Positions 7,033 through 14,839 of a DNA stretch of 29,662 bases are shown one piece after another. The notes under the pieces were generated by a model, which worked only from the letters and a program-made list of their open reading frames with translations, made no database searches and was not told the origin of the DNA. The position numbers and the translations under genes are program-made. The stretch is from DATKPC01 sp035524275 (lineage in GTDB: Bacteria > Pseudomonadota > Gammaproteobacteria > Burkholderiales > Burkholderiaceae_F), in contig DATKPC010000007.1 of the NCBI GenBank assembly GCA_035524275.1, forward strand, positions 1 to 29,662. The letters run 5' to 3'. Within the stretch, counting starts at the first letter, position 1. The number at the start of each line of letters is the position of its first letter.

Positions 7033-9066
7033 ATGAAGCGAACACTCGGTGCACGAATCGCCGCGCGCTGGCTCGAATTGCTGCTGCCAGCATGCTTGGG
7101 CATCGTCGCGTTGCCGGCCACGGCGGAACCGACACCGAGCGCTTCAGACGCGGTCGAGGGCCAGTTGCGGCACGCCCGCGACCTGATCGGGACCGATGCC
7201 GACCTGGCTCGCGGGCTACTCGCACGCATCCGGGAACAGGCCCGCGTCGCCGCGCGATGGGACTGGCGCCTCGCGGCGGACGAGATCGAATGCCGGCTGC
7301 TCGCCGACAGCGCCAACGACGAAGCGCAGAAGGTCGCGGAGGCGGGTCTTGCCGTCTATGCGAGAGCGGGACACCCGCCGGCGGCGCATGCCGCGGAGCT
7401 TCGGCTGCGCGCATGCCGGGCCGGGACGATGATCGAGGACGTCGACGTGGCGGCCGGCGAGACGGAACTGGAATCCATCCTTGCCGAGACCGGCCCGGAC
7501 GTCGCCGCGGGCCACGCGCTGGCGCGGCTTGAACGCGGCGTGATGCGATCGCGCGCCGGCGACCTGGTCCGCGGGCAGGCGGACCTGCTGGAGGCGTGCG
7601 AATCGCTCTCGATGCTCGCGATGTCGCGGGACTTCGACCTGTGCCTCGGGCATCTCGCCAACCACTACCGCCGCATGGGCGACGTCGACGAAGCCTTGCG
7701 CCTTCTCTCCGGGCTCCTCGAGCGTGCCCGCGAGCGCGATGCGCGGATCGACGAAAGCGTCTACCTCTTCAGCATCGCGCAGGTACACGACGACAACGAC
7801 GACTGGCCCGACGCGCTGAAGTTCTACGTCGATGCGGAACGGCTGAGCGAGGAACTCCGGGACGCCTCCGGCACGATCTATGCGGAAAGCGGGATCGGCT
7901 CGGTCCTCGTGCGCGCCGGGCGGCCGTCGGAAGCGATGCCGCATCTGAAGCACGCGCTCGATCTGCTTTCCGCCAACAGCGATCCGATCCAGCTCTTGCG
8001 GACGAGGCTTCAGATGGCCGCCGCGTTCAATGCGCTTCGCGAGCCGAGGCATGCCGCCGAAGCGTTGGCGGCGATCGACAAGGCGGTCCTCGGATCGCAC
8101 AACGACATCCTGCGCGCGGCGTGGCTTGCCGCGGACGCCGATGCGCAGGCGCAGCTCGGCGACTGGGAGCATGCGTATCGCTCGCTCGACGCCTGGCGCA
8201 AGGTCGATTCCGCGCTGCAGGCGCAGCGGCTGTCGAAGCACGCCGGAATGCTGCGGATGAAGTTCAATCGCGAACGCGACGCGGCGGCGCTGCGATCGAT
8301 GCAATTGTTGAACCATCAGGCCGAGCGCCTGCGGCAGGCGCAGGTCGTCGCATTGGGCCTATTCGTCGCGCTGCTGGTCGCGGCACTCGCCTATGCAGCC
8401 ACGAAGGTCCGGCAGGCGCGCCGCCTGCGCGACCTCGCGACGACCGATGAGCTGACCGGGTTGCTCAATCGGCGCGCCACGCTCGCCTTTCTCGACGGGG
8501 CGCTCGCGGAAGGCCGCCGGGCCGGGGCCGCCCTGTCGGTCATGATGATCGACGCCGACCACTTCAAGCGCATCAACGACGGCCACGGTCATGCGGTCGG
8601 CGACGACGTGCTGCGCCACCTCGCACGAACGCTCGCGAGCGGGCTGCGCACGCAGGATCGGATCGGCCGGTTCGGGGGCGAAGAATTCCTCGCGATCCTG
8701 CCGTCGACATCGCTTGCGGAGGCAGCCGCCGTCGCCGAACGGATCCGCGAGCTCGTCTGCCGGCATGCGGCGCCGGTCGGCCGCGTCGCGCTGCAGCTCA
8801 CCGTCAGCATCGGCGTGGCCGAGGCGGCGGGTTCGCGCGAATCGGGCTCGAACCTCATCGCCGTGGCGGATGCCGCGCTCTACGACGCCAAGGAGCGCGG
8901 ACGCAACACCGTGTCGACGACACCCTCCTCGCCGCCGGCCGGCGATGCGGATGCGGTGCCGCCGATGACGCGCGCTCCCGCCACTCGCGGGTCACCGCCG
9001 GACGTGACGGCCGCGCGGGCCGCGGCAAGCCCGGCGTCGTCGAGTGCCGCTGCGCCTGCCACCTGA
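7033..9066 (+). CDS. Diguanylate cyclase with periplasmic TPR-like sensor domain
   Basis: A 677-residue protein predicted to make cyclic-di-GMP. A signal peptide or first membrane segment (LELLLPACLGIVALPATAEP, about 15-34) is followed by about 400 residues of helical, Ala/Leu-rich tetratricopeptide-like repeats that should lie in the periplasm, one membrane segment at about 437-456, and a cytoplasmic GGDEF domain beginning TTDELTGLLNRR. The signature is GGEEF at 548-552, with an RxxD inhibitory site (RTQD) five residues before it, and DADHFKRINDGHGHAVGDD keeps the substrate-binding residues, so the domain looks active. The architecture resembles the tetratricopeptide-GGDEF proteins common in Xanthomonadales and betaproteobacteria. 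The start at 7033 was chosen for the signal peptide. The last 45 residues are Ala/Pro/Ser-rich and probably disordered. Confidence 0.92.
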   Translation: MKRTLGARIAARWLELLLPACLGIVALPATAEPTPSASDAVEGQLRHARDLIGTDADLARGLLARIREQARVAARWDWRLAADEIECRLLADSANDEAQKVAEAGLAVYARAGHPPAAHAAELRLRACRAGTMIEDVDVAAGETELESILAETGPDVAAGHALARLERGVMRSRAGDLVRGQADLLEACESLSMLAMSRDFDLCLGHLANHYRRMGDVDEALRLLSGLLERARERDARIDESVYLFSIAQVHDDNDDWPDALKFYVDAERLSEELRDASGTIYAESGIGSVLVRAGRPSEAMPHLKHALDLLSANSDPIQLLRTRLQMAAAFNALREPRHAAEALAAIDKAVLGSHNDILRAAWLAADADAQAQLGDWEHAYRSLDAWRKVDSALQAQRLSKHAGMLRMKFNRERDAAALRSMQLLNHQAERLRQAQVVALGLFVALLVAALAYAATKVRQARRLRDLATTDELTGLLNRRATLAFLDGALAEGRRAGAALSVMMIDADHFKRINDGHGHAVGDDVLRHLARTLASGLRTQDRIGRFGGEEFLAILPSTSLAEAAAVAERIRELVCRHAAPVGRVALQLTVSIGVAEAAGSRESGSNLIAVADAALYDAKERGRNTVSTTPSSPPAGDADAVPPMTRAPATRGSPPDVTAARAAASPASSSAAAPAT

Positions 9067-9138
9067 GCGAAACGCGCAACGGCGCCGCGTCATGTCGGGG
9101 CGCCCTCAACACCCTCGTGAACGACGGTGGAGCCGCGG

Positions 9139-9642
9139 TCAGGCGACGCCGCGAAGCAGCGCCCCTCGGACGGCCTCGAGCTGGCACCGCAGCGCAACGA
9201 TTTCCTCGACCGGCGCACCGATCATCTGCGCCAGGCGGCCGGGAATATCCTTCGCGCTGCTGCGCAGCCGCCGGCCGGCCGGCGTCAGCGTCACGACGAC
9301 CCGTCGTTCGTCGCCTTCTGCGCGCTGGCGCGCAACAAGGCCGGCCGCCTCGAGGCGCTTCAAGAGAGGCGTCAGCGTCGAGGAGTCGAGGGACAGTCGG
9401 TCGCCGATATCCGACACGGTCACGCCGTCGCCCTGCCAAAGGGCCAGCATGACCAGGTACTGCGGGTAGGTCAGGTCGAGGCTGCCGAGAAGGACGCGAT
9501 AGACCTTGTTGAAGGCGAGCATCGTCGAATAGACCGCGAAGCAGAGCTGCTGCTCGAGGTCAACCGGGACCTCCGCGGATCTCGGCGCCGCGGACATTCT
9601 CGGCGATTTCGCTTTGGCCATGGTGTGGTCGCGCACGGTCAC
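9139..9642 (-). CDS. MarR-family regulator of the OhrR type (two-cysteine peroxide sensor)
   Basis: A 167-residue winged-helix repressor. The N-terminal LEQQLCFAVYST and LDLTYPQYLVMLALWQ, followed by LSLDSSTLTPLLKRLEAAGL (recognition helix) and ERRVVVTLTPAGR (wing), closely follow OhrR, the organic-hydroperoxide sensor. The reactive Cys is residue 34, and a second Cys at 153 is about as far away as in the two-cysteine Xanthomonas OhrR, whose cysteines form an intersubunit disulfide. No ohr peroxiredoxin gene adjoins it; instead it lies just downstream of an ABC-exporter operon on the same strand, 71 bases after hlyD, with a palindrome in the gap. The first start is GTG (9642); ATG at 9621 is an equally possible start and would give Cys27. 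Neither has a good ribosome site. Confidence 0.88.
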   Translation of the reverse strand: MTVRDHTMAKAKSPRMSAAPRSAEVPVDLEQQLCFAVYSTMLAFNKVYRVLLGSLDLTYPQYLVMLALWQGDGVTVSDIGDRLSLDSSTLTPLLKRLEAAGLVARQRAEGDERRVVVTLTPAGRRLRSSAKDIPGRLAQMIGAPVEEIVALRCQLEAVRGALLRGVA

Positions 9643-9665
9643 GAGCCGTCATTCCAGGTTCGATA

Positions 9666-9694
9666 GCAATATAGATCGCACGCGATCTCATTGC
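9666..9694. promoter_or_regulatory. Palindromic operator candidate for the OhrR/MarR regulator
   Basis: An inverted repeat in the 71-base gap between the ends of the exporter operon and the regulator start. The inner arms AGATCGC (9673-9679) and GCGATCT (9682-9688) are exact complements around a two-base centre, and the outer GCAAT (9666-9670) and ATTGC (9690-9694) also pair. Part of the region is AT-rich, unlike its surroundings. MarR-family proteins usually bind such palindromes next to their own gene, so autoregulation is likely. Confidence 0.55.
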
Positions 9695-9713
9695 AAGCTA
9701 TTCTTCTAACAGG

Positions 9714-10784
9714 CTAGCGTTGCGGCGCCGGCAGGCGCACCCAGGCTTCGAGTCGAAAGTTGACCGGCAGCGGCGCGACGCCCGGCTCCGGCGTGAAATC
9801 GCTCCAGGCCGGCCGCACCATGCTGTCGGCACGGATCTTCGCGTCGTCGGCACCGATCGAGCGTTTTTCGACCTGGGGCGCCATCCGCGTCACCTTGCCC
9901 CGCCCCACGACGGTATCGCGGCCCGGAAGCCGGAGCTCGACCGCCAGGCCGGGCACCACGTACGGTGCGAGCGACTCCTCGACCTCGAAGCGGACCTCGA
10001 CGCGCGCCGGATCGACGATCCGGAACAGGGTCGGCGACGTCACGTTCGAGCCGATGATGTCGCCCGGATTGACGTTGCGTGCCATGACGATTCCGCCGAC
10101 CGGCGCGACGATGCGGGTGCGCGAGAGGGCCACCTGCCCCTGCGACAGCGCCGCGTCGGCCGAGACGACCGCGTGGCGCGCCGCATCGACTTCAGCCGCC
10201 CGGCCACCGGCGCTCGCCGCCTCGGCACGCTCGCGCGCCTCTTGGGCACGCGCCGACGCCGCCTGCCACGCGCGTTCCGCCTCGACGACCGACTGGTCGG
10301 AGACGAAGCCCTGCTGCCGCAGGCGCTGCTGCCGCTCCCAACGATCGCGCGCCGAGTCCGCGTCCAGCCGCGCCGCGTCCGCCGCGTCCGCCAGCGCCGC
10401 GCGTTCTTCCGGTCTCACGCCCTCGCCGGTCAGGCTCAATCGCGCGGACGCGGAACCGAGGTCCGCCTTTCGCTGCTTGACGGCGGCCGACTCCAGGTCG
10501 CTTTCGATCTCCGCCAGCAGCTGACCGACCGCGACATGGTCGCCCGGCTGCACCAGGACGCGAAGGACCCTGCCCTCGGCGAGCGGCCGAACCTCGATGA
10601 TGCCGTCGATGGGGACGATCTGCGCCTGCGCCACGACCCGCTGCAGCGCCGCGTGCGCGTCGGCCGGCGCGGCATCCGCGGTGTTCTTCCGCGACCCGAG
10701 GCCAAAGTACAAAACCGTCGCGCCGCCGGCCAGCACGACGACGGCAAGGGCCCCGATCGCCCGTCGCGCGCCCGAGGTCGTCAT
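9714..10784 (-). CDS. HlyD/DevB-type periplasmic membrane fusion protein of an ABC exporter
   Basis: A 356-residue periplasmic adaptor. One N-terminal membrane anchor (about 9-29) is followed by a lipoyl-like half-motif (GIIEVRPLAEGRVLRVLVQP, then GDHVAVGQLLAEIE), a long Ala/Glu/Arg-rich coiled-coil hairpin (about 95-215), the second lipoyl half (RIVAPVGGIVMARNVNPGDI) and beta-barrel domains. This order is typical of the adaptor that joins an ABC exporter to an outer-membrane TolC-like channel. Its ATG overlaps the TGA of the ATPase gene (10781-10784), so it is the last gene of the permease-ATPase-adaptor operon. The gene order and sequences recall the DevBCA exporter set first described in heterocyst formation. 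No TolC-like gene is in the window. Confidence 0.92.
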   Translation of the reverse strand: MTTSGARRAIGALAVVVLAGGATVLYFGLGSRKNTADAAPADAHAALQRVVAQAQIVPIDGIIEVRPLAEGRVLRVLVQPGDHVAVGQLLAEIESDLESAAVKQRKADLGSASARLSLTGEGVRPEERAALADAADAARLDADSARDRWERQQRLRQQGFVSDQSVVEAERAWQAASARAQEARERAEAASAGGRAAEVDAARHAVVSADAALSQGQVALSRTRIVAPVGGIVMARNVNPGDIIGSNVTSPTLFRIVDPARVEVRFEVEESLAPYVVPGLAVELRLPGRDTVVGRGKVTRMAPQVEKRSIGADDAKIRADSMVRPAWSDFTPEPGVAPLPVNFRLEAWVRLPAPQR

Positions 10785-11521
10785 CGAAGCACTTCCACGT
10801 TGCGCTCCGACGGATCGACGGTTCGATTGCCGATCAACTGGCCGTCGTCGATCTCGATGATGCGGTCCGCATAGGGAACGAGGCGATGATCGTGAGTCAC
10901 GAGAAGAACGCCGCGCCGTCCATTGACCTGCTCCTTCAGCAGGCCGACGATCTCCATGCCCGTATGGCGATCCAGCGCGGCAGTCGGCTCGTCGCCGAAG
11001 ATGAGCGATGGATCGCCCGCGAGCGCGCGCGCAATGGCGACGCGCTGTCGCTCGCCCCCGGAAAGGTCGGCCGGACGCAGCCGCAGCCGGTGCCCGAGGC
11101 CGACGCGCGTCAGCGCCTCGGTCGCCAGTTCCGTTGCGCGTGAACGGGCAACGCCCTTCAGCACCAGGACCTCGCCCACGTTGTCCAACGCGGTCAGCGC
11201 CGGAAAGAGGTTGTAGGACTGGAAAATGAAGCCGAGATGGCGGCGTCGGACCTCGGCGGCGTCGCCACCCGACAGGCGCGACAGCGGCGCCCCACAGAGC
11301 GTCACCGTCCCGGAGCTAGGGAGCAGCAGGCCGGACAGCAGGCACAGCAGCGTCGACTTCCCGGATCCGGACGGACCCATCAGCAGCACGAACTCGCCGG
11401 CGCGGATGGTGAGCGTGACGTCCCGAAGCACCGTCGTCGCCAGCGCGCCTTCTCCAAACACCTTGGTCAGCCGGTCGGCCTGGACCAGGACCTGCGGATC
11501 GGGCCCCTCGACCGTGCGCAT
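10781..11521 (-). CDS. ABC exporter ATPase, LolD/MacB/DevA type
   Basis: A 246-residue cytoplasmic ATPase with every motif: Walker A GPSGSGKST (49-57), Q-loop Gln101 in FIFQSYNLFPALTALDNV, signature LSGGERQRV (153-161), Walker B LIFGDEPTAALD (173-184) and the switch His210 (VTHD). FxSYNLxPxLTxxxNV and the DEPTAALD form are typical of the LolD/MacB/DevA subfamily of exporters with FtsX-type permeases. The start at 11521 lies eight bases after the permease stop, and the end overlaps the adaptor start, so all three genes should be cotranscribed and translationally coupled. The substrate cannot be deduced; relatives export lipids, lipopeptides or macrolides. Confidence 0.95.
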   Translation of the reverse strand: MRTVEGPDPQVLVQADRLTKVFGEGALATTVLRDVTLTIRAGEFVLLMGPSGSGKSTLLCLLSGLLLPSSGTVTLCGAPLSRLSGGDAAEVRRRHLGFIFQSYNLFPALTALDNVGEVLVLKGVARSRATELATEALTRVGLGHRLRLRPADLSGGERQRVAIARALAGDPSLIFGDEPTAALDRHTGMEIVGLLKEQVNGRRGVLLVTHDHRLVPYADRIIEIDDGQLIGNRTVDPSERNVEVLR

Positions 11522-11529
11522 CGCGGCGA

Positions 11530-12654
11530 TCAACGCAGCACCCTCGCCGCTTCGACGCGCAGCACGGCCGAGAGGCTCGCGACGCTGGCAATGCCGCACA
11601 TCACGAGCGTCGCGAGAATGCCCAGCCCGACCGTTTCCGGGGAGACGACGACCGTGAGTCCGGCGTTCGTCAGCACCTTGCGCAGTCCGATCGTCAACAG
11701 CAAGCCGGAGACGACGCCGGAGGCGGCCAGAAAGGCGACCTGCCAGGCGACGAATCCCGCGAGTTCCAGCGGCCGCGCGCCGACCGCCTTCAGCGTTGCC
11801 AGTTCCAGGAGGTGTTCCTTGGTCATCGCGTACAAGGTCTGGCCGACGATGACGCCGCCGACCACGAGTCCCAGCAGCGCCGTAAAGGCGAGCGCCGCTC
11901 CGGCGCCCGAGCCCGTCACCCAGTACCTGCGCGTCTTTGCGCTCCACGCCGACGCGTCGATCAGTTCGACGTCCGGCGACCGCGCGAGCCAGGCCGCGAG
12001 CCGCGGGCCGCAAGCCTTGTCCGCAAGATCGACGACGTAGAACATCGCCTCGTTCTCGCCGACATTCAACAACCGGCGAGCGTTCGTCGGCGTCGTGAAG
12101 ACGTAGGGATTCAGCGTGAACGACCGGATCCCGGCCGTGACGAGTGCCACGGTCACCTGCTGGCCGTTGATCTCCAGGTTCCGGCCATAGGGCCGCTCGG
12201 GCAGTTCCAGCTTGTCGAGGTCCGTGCGATCGACGCTGACGCGCAGCGGCCGGCCGAGTTCCACCGGATCACCCTGAAGGTCGCCCCACGGAATCTCGCG
12301 GCCGGCGCGCGGCTCGACCGCGACGATGATCCCCGTCGAGCGCGTGCCGCTGGCACGCTGGATGAACGAGAAACCGTACAACAGCGCGCGGACATCGGCA
12401 ACGCAGGGATGCGACAGCAGCAGGTCGCGCGGCGCCACCGACATCACCTGCGAGAAATCGATGACGCCGATGCCGCGAGGAATCGCCCACAGGTCTCCGC
12501 CGACATGATCGATGACGGTCGAGGCGCTTTCCTCGAAGCCGCGGTACAGCCCGATCTGCGTGAAGCCGAGTGCCGAAGCGACCGCCACCCCCACGAGGGA
12601 GCCGATCAGCTTGCCGCGGTCGTGCAGGATCGAAAGGATCGCGATGCGTCTCAT
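11530..12654 (-). CDS. FtsX-like ABC exporter permease, DevC type
   Basis: A 374-residue inner-membrane protein with the MacB/DevC layout: one N-terminal membrane helix (about 17-37, in LIGSLVGVAVASALGFTQIG), a large periplasmic domain (about 40-250) and three C-terminal helices. The segment EHLLELATLKAVGARPLELA is the conserved FtsX-family cytoplasmic loop ('E.a.lkalGas...i') that couples to the ATPase. It is first in the operon with the ATPase and the adaptor, and follows uronate dehydrogenase on the same strand by 39 bases. Together the three encode a tripartite exporter driven from the inner membrane by ATP hydrolysis outside the translocated substrate (mechanotransmission in MacB-like pumps); this last point is family knowledge. 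Confidence 0.92.
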   Translation of the reverse strand: MRRIAILSILHDRGKLIGSLVGVAVASALGFTQIGLYRGFEESASTVIDHVGGDLWAIPRGIGVIDFSQVMSVAPRDLLLSHPCVADVRALLYGFSFIQRASGTRSTGIIVAVEPRAGREIPWGDLQGDPVELGRPLRVSVDRTDLDKLELPERPYGRNLEINGQQVTVALVTAGIRSFTLNPYVFTTPTNARRLLNVGENEAMFYVVDLADKACGPRLAAWLARSPDVELIDASAWSAKTRRYWVTGSGAGAALAFTALLGLVVGGVIVGQTLYAMTKEHLLELATLKAVGARPLELAGFVAWQVAFLAASGVVSGLLLTIGLRKVLTNAGLTVVVSPETVGLGILATLVMCGIASVASLSAVLRVEAARVLR

Positions 12655-12693
12655 TCCGGGGAAAAACGCGAGGCGATTTCAATCATCGGTCCA

Positions 12694-13515
12694 TCATAAG
12701 GCACGCCTCTTGCGCTCTTCGAGCGGCGTGTAGTCGAGCGTGACGAACGCGCCGCCCTGGTAGTCCTGCGCGACGGGATCGAGAGGATTGGGCCGCGCGA
12801 GGATCTCCGCCGCGAACGCCTCGGCGTTCTGCGACGGCCGGTAGCCGAGTCGCGCAGCTTGCGCATTGTCCCAGTAGCTTCGATCGTTGCCCGACACGCC
12901 CCAGGCGACGAGGAAGCCGATGTCGCGGGCGCGGAGGCAGCATTCGACGAGCTGTACGAGGTCGTCGTGTCCCAGCCAGGTGCTCAAGTGCCGGAATTCC
13001 GTCGGACGTGGCGCGCAGGTTCCGATTCGCAGGCAGATGGACTCGATGCCGTGCTTGTCCCAATACATCCGCGCGATGCCTTCGCCCCACATCTTGGACA
13101 GGCCGTAGAACCCGTCCGGCCTGAAGTCGCAGTCGAGCCGCAGGCGCGGGCCGCCACGCGACGGATGCATGCCGATTGCGTGGTTCGAACTCGCGAACAC
13201 GATGCGCCGCGTGCCGTGGCGCCGCGCCCCTTCGTAGACGGACACCAGGGCCCGCAGGTTGTTCTCGATGATCTCGTCGAGCGGACGCTCGACGCTCGTG
13301 CCGGCGAGATGGACCAGGACGTCGGCGTCGCGCAGCAGGGCGTCGACGACGTTCGAGTCGCGCAGGTCGCCGTGGCAGACGTCCTCGTCGGCGCCCCGCG
13401 GCTGCAGCTGCCGCAGGTCCGCGCTGCGTAGCTTCCAGCCCCGCCGACGCAGCGCATCACGAAGGACCGCACCGATGCTCCCGGCGGCTCCTGACAAGGC
13501 GACTTTTCCTTCCAT
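12694..13515 (-). CDS. udh: Uronate dehydrogenase (NAD-dependent epimerase/dehydratase family)
   Basis: A 273-residue short-chain (extended) dehydrogenase matching Agrobacterium Udh closely in my memory of that sequence: GAAGSIGAVLR for NAD binding, VLVHLAGTSVERP, RIVFASSNHAIG, the catalytic Tyr137 and Lys141 (YGLSK), and HLSTWLGHDDLVQL and VAWGVSGND. Udh oxidises D-glucuronate and D-galacturonate to aldaro-lactones, the first step of the oxidative uronate pathway. The ATG at 13515 was preferred over an upstream one because it starts directly at the Rossmann strand. It is the first gene of a minus-strand run, 39 bases before the exporter permease, so it may be cotranscribed with it. No other uronate-pathway gene is present in the window, and the pairing with an exporter is unexplained. 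Confidence 0.87.
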   Translation of the reverse strand: MEGKVALSGAAGSIGAVLRDALRRRGWKLRSADLRQLQPRGADEDVCHGDLRDSNVVDALLRDADVLVHLAGTSVERPLDEIIENNLRALVSVYEGARRHGTRRIVFASSNHAIGMHPSRGGPRLRLDCDFRPDGFYGLSKMWGEGIARMYWDKHGIESICLRIGTCAPRPTEFRHLSTWLGHDDLVQLVECCLRARDIGFLVAWGVSGNDRSYWDNAQAARLGYRPSQNAEAFAAEILARPNPLDPVAQDYQGGAFVTLDYTPLEERKRRAL

Positions 13516-13616
13516 CGACGACCCCCGGCAAGCCCCGGCCGACACGACGTGACGACCGCGACGCCGCCCGCACATCGGCGCCGTGGACGAGCGTACACGC
13601 CGCGCCGCCGCCCGTT

Positions 13617-13645
13617 TTGAAGCGATACGGCAATCCGCAACAATG
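13617..13645 (+). promoter_or_regulatory. Sigma-70-like promoter for the antiporter gene
   Basis: TTGAAG (13617-13622) and ACAATG (13640-13645) or AACAAT one base upstream, with a spacer of 16-17 bases. If real, transcription starts after the possible upstream ATG at 13643, which supports the ATG at 13673 as the start. Seen by eye only. Confidence 0.4.
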
Positions 13646-13672
13646 GCGGCCCTACGTTACCGGGTCATCGCC

Positions 13673-14761
13673 ATGTTCAAAGCCGCGATAGCCTCATGGC
13701 CGATCGTCGCACCGCTGGCCGCGTGGCTCCTCTATGCCGCCGCTGCCGCCGATGCCGCGGGAATGCACGGCGCGCTCCGCTACCTGCTCGCGGCGGCTCT
13801 CGTCGCCAGCGCACTGGCGGCGGTCCATCACGCCGAAGTCGTCGCGCATCGGATCGGCGAGCCCTTCGGCACGCTGCTGTTGGCGATCGCCGTCACGGTG
13901 ATCGAGGCGTCGCTCATCGTGACCTTGATGTTGGCCGGCGGACCGGCGACGGCTGCGCTCGCACGCGACTCCGTCTTCGCGGCCGTGATGTTGATCCTGA
14001 ACGGCGTGATCGGGCTTTCGCTGCTGATCGGCGGCGTGCGACACCACGAGCAGGTCTTCGGGCAGCGTGGCGTGACCGCATCGCTCGCGAGCCTGGCCGC
14101 GATTTCGGTACTGACGCTCGTGCTGCCGAACTACACCGAGACGACGCCCGGACCGACCTACAGCCCCGTTCAATTGGCCTTCGTCTCGATCGTCTCCCTG
14201 CTGCTCTACGGAACGTTCATCCTGGTCCAGGCCGTGCGGCACCGGGACTACTTCCTGCCGATCGACGGACGTGGCGACGAGGACATCCATGCGGCACCCC
14301 CGTCGACCGCCAAGGCGATATCGAGTGCCGTGCTCCTGCTGACCAGCCTCGCGGCGGTCGTCGCGATCGCCAAGGCGCTCGCACCCGCGCTGGAGACAGC
14401 GGTCGATCGGCTCGGCGCGCCGAAATCGCTGGTCGGCGTGCTGATCGCGCTCCTCGTGCTCCTGCCGGAAGGCACGGCGGCACTGCGCGCAGCCCACGCG
14501 GACCGCCTGCAGACGAGCCTCAATCTCGCGCTGGGGTCCGCGCTGGCGAGCATCGGGCTGACGATCCCGGTCGTTGCCTGGGTATCGCTGGCCACGGGGT
14601 GGCCCCTCGCGCTCGGCCTGGACGCGAAATCGAGCGTGCTGCTGCTCTTGACGCTTTTTGTCTCGTCGTTGTCGCTCGGAACGGCCCGCACGACGATCCT
14701 GCAAGGCGTCATCCACCTCGTGGTTCTCGCGGTCTACCTGATGACCGCCGTCGTGCCCTGA
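13673..14761 (+). CDS. chaA: ChaA-type sodium(calcium)/proton antiporter, CaCA family
   Basis: A 362-residue polytopic inner-membrane protein, close to the 366 residues of E. coli ChaA. It has about 11 hydrophobic segments and the two inverted alpha repeats of the calcium/cation antiporter superfamily: one around Glu78 in GEPFGTLLLAIAVTVIEASL and one around Glu266 in LLPEGTAALRAA, each with the conserved acidic residue that binds the cation. A hydrophilic loop with acidic and histidine residues (about 190-210, DGRGDEDIHA) sits between the halves, as in ChaA. The likely role is extrusion of Ca2+, Na+ or K+ in exchange for protons at alkaline pH or high salt. The gene diverges from udh. The ATG at 13673 was chosen by family length and the promoter position. 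Confidence 0.88.
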   Translation: MFKAAIASWPIVAPLAAWLLYAAAAADAAGMHGALRYLLAAALVASALAAVHHAEVVAHRIGEPFGTLLLAIAVTVIEASLIVTLMLAGGPATAALARDSVFAAVMLILNGVIGLSLLIGGVRHHEQVFGQRGVTASLASLAAISVLTLVLPNYTETTPGPTYSPVQLAFVSIVSLLLYGTFILVQAVRHRDYFLPIDGRGDEDIHAAPPSTAKAISSAVLLLTSLAAVVAIAKALAPALETAVDRLGAPKSLVGVLIALLVLLPEGTAALRAAHADRLQTSLNLALGSALASIGLTIPVVAWVSLATGWPLALGLDAKSSVLLLLTLFVSSLSLGTARTTILQGVIHLVVLAVYLMTAVVP

Positions 14762-14788
14762 CGCGCGCCGGCGAGTGCCTCGCGCGCG
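14762..14788. terminator. GC hairpin after the antiporter gene
   Basis: CGCGCGC (14762-14768) and GCGCGCG (14782-14788) form a seven-base-pair stem with a 13-base loop directly after the stop codon. No T tract follows, so termination is uncertain. Confidence 0.3.
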
Positions 14789-14839
14789 GAATGCTAGGCT
14801 GATCGATCCTCCCGCCACCCGTCTCCGAAAGGCCTGTCG

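Noticed and set aside
9081..9104. GGCGCC pair between the convergent cyclase and regulator genes
   Set aside because: Each arm is itself a six-base palindrome, common in GC-rich DNA; the stem is too short to call a terminator.
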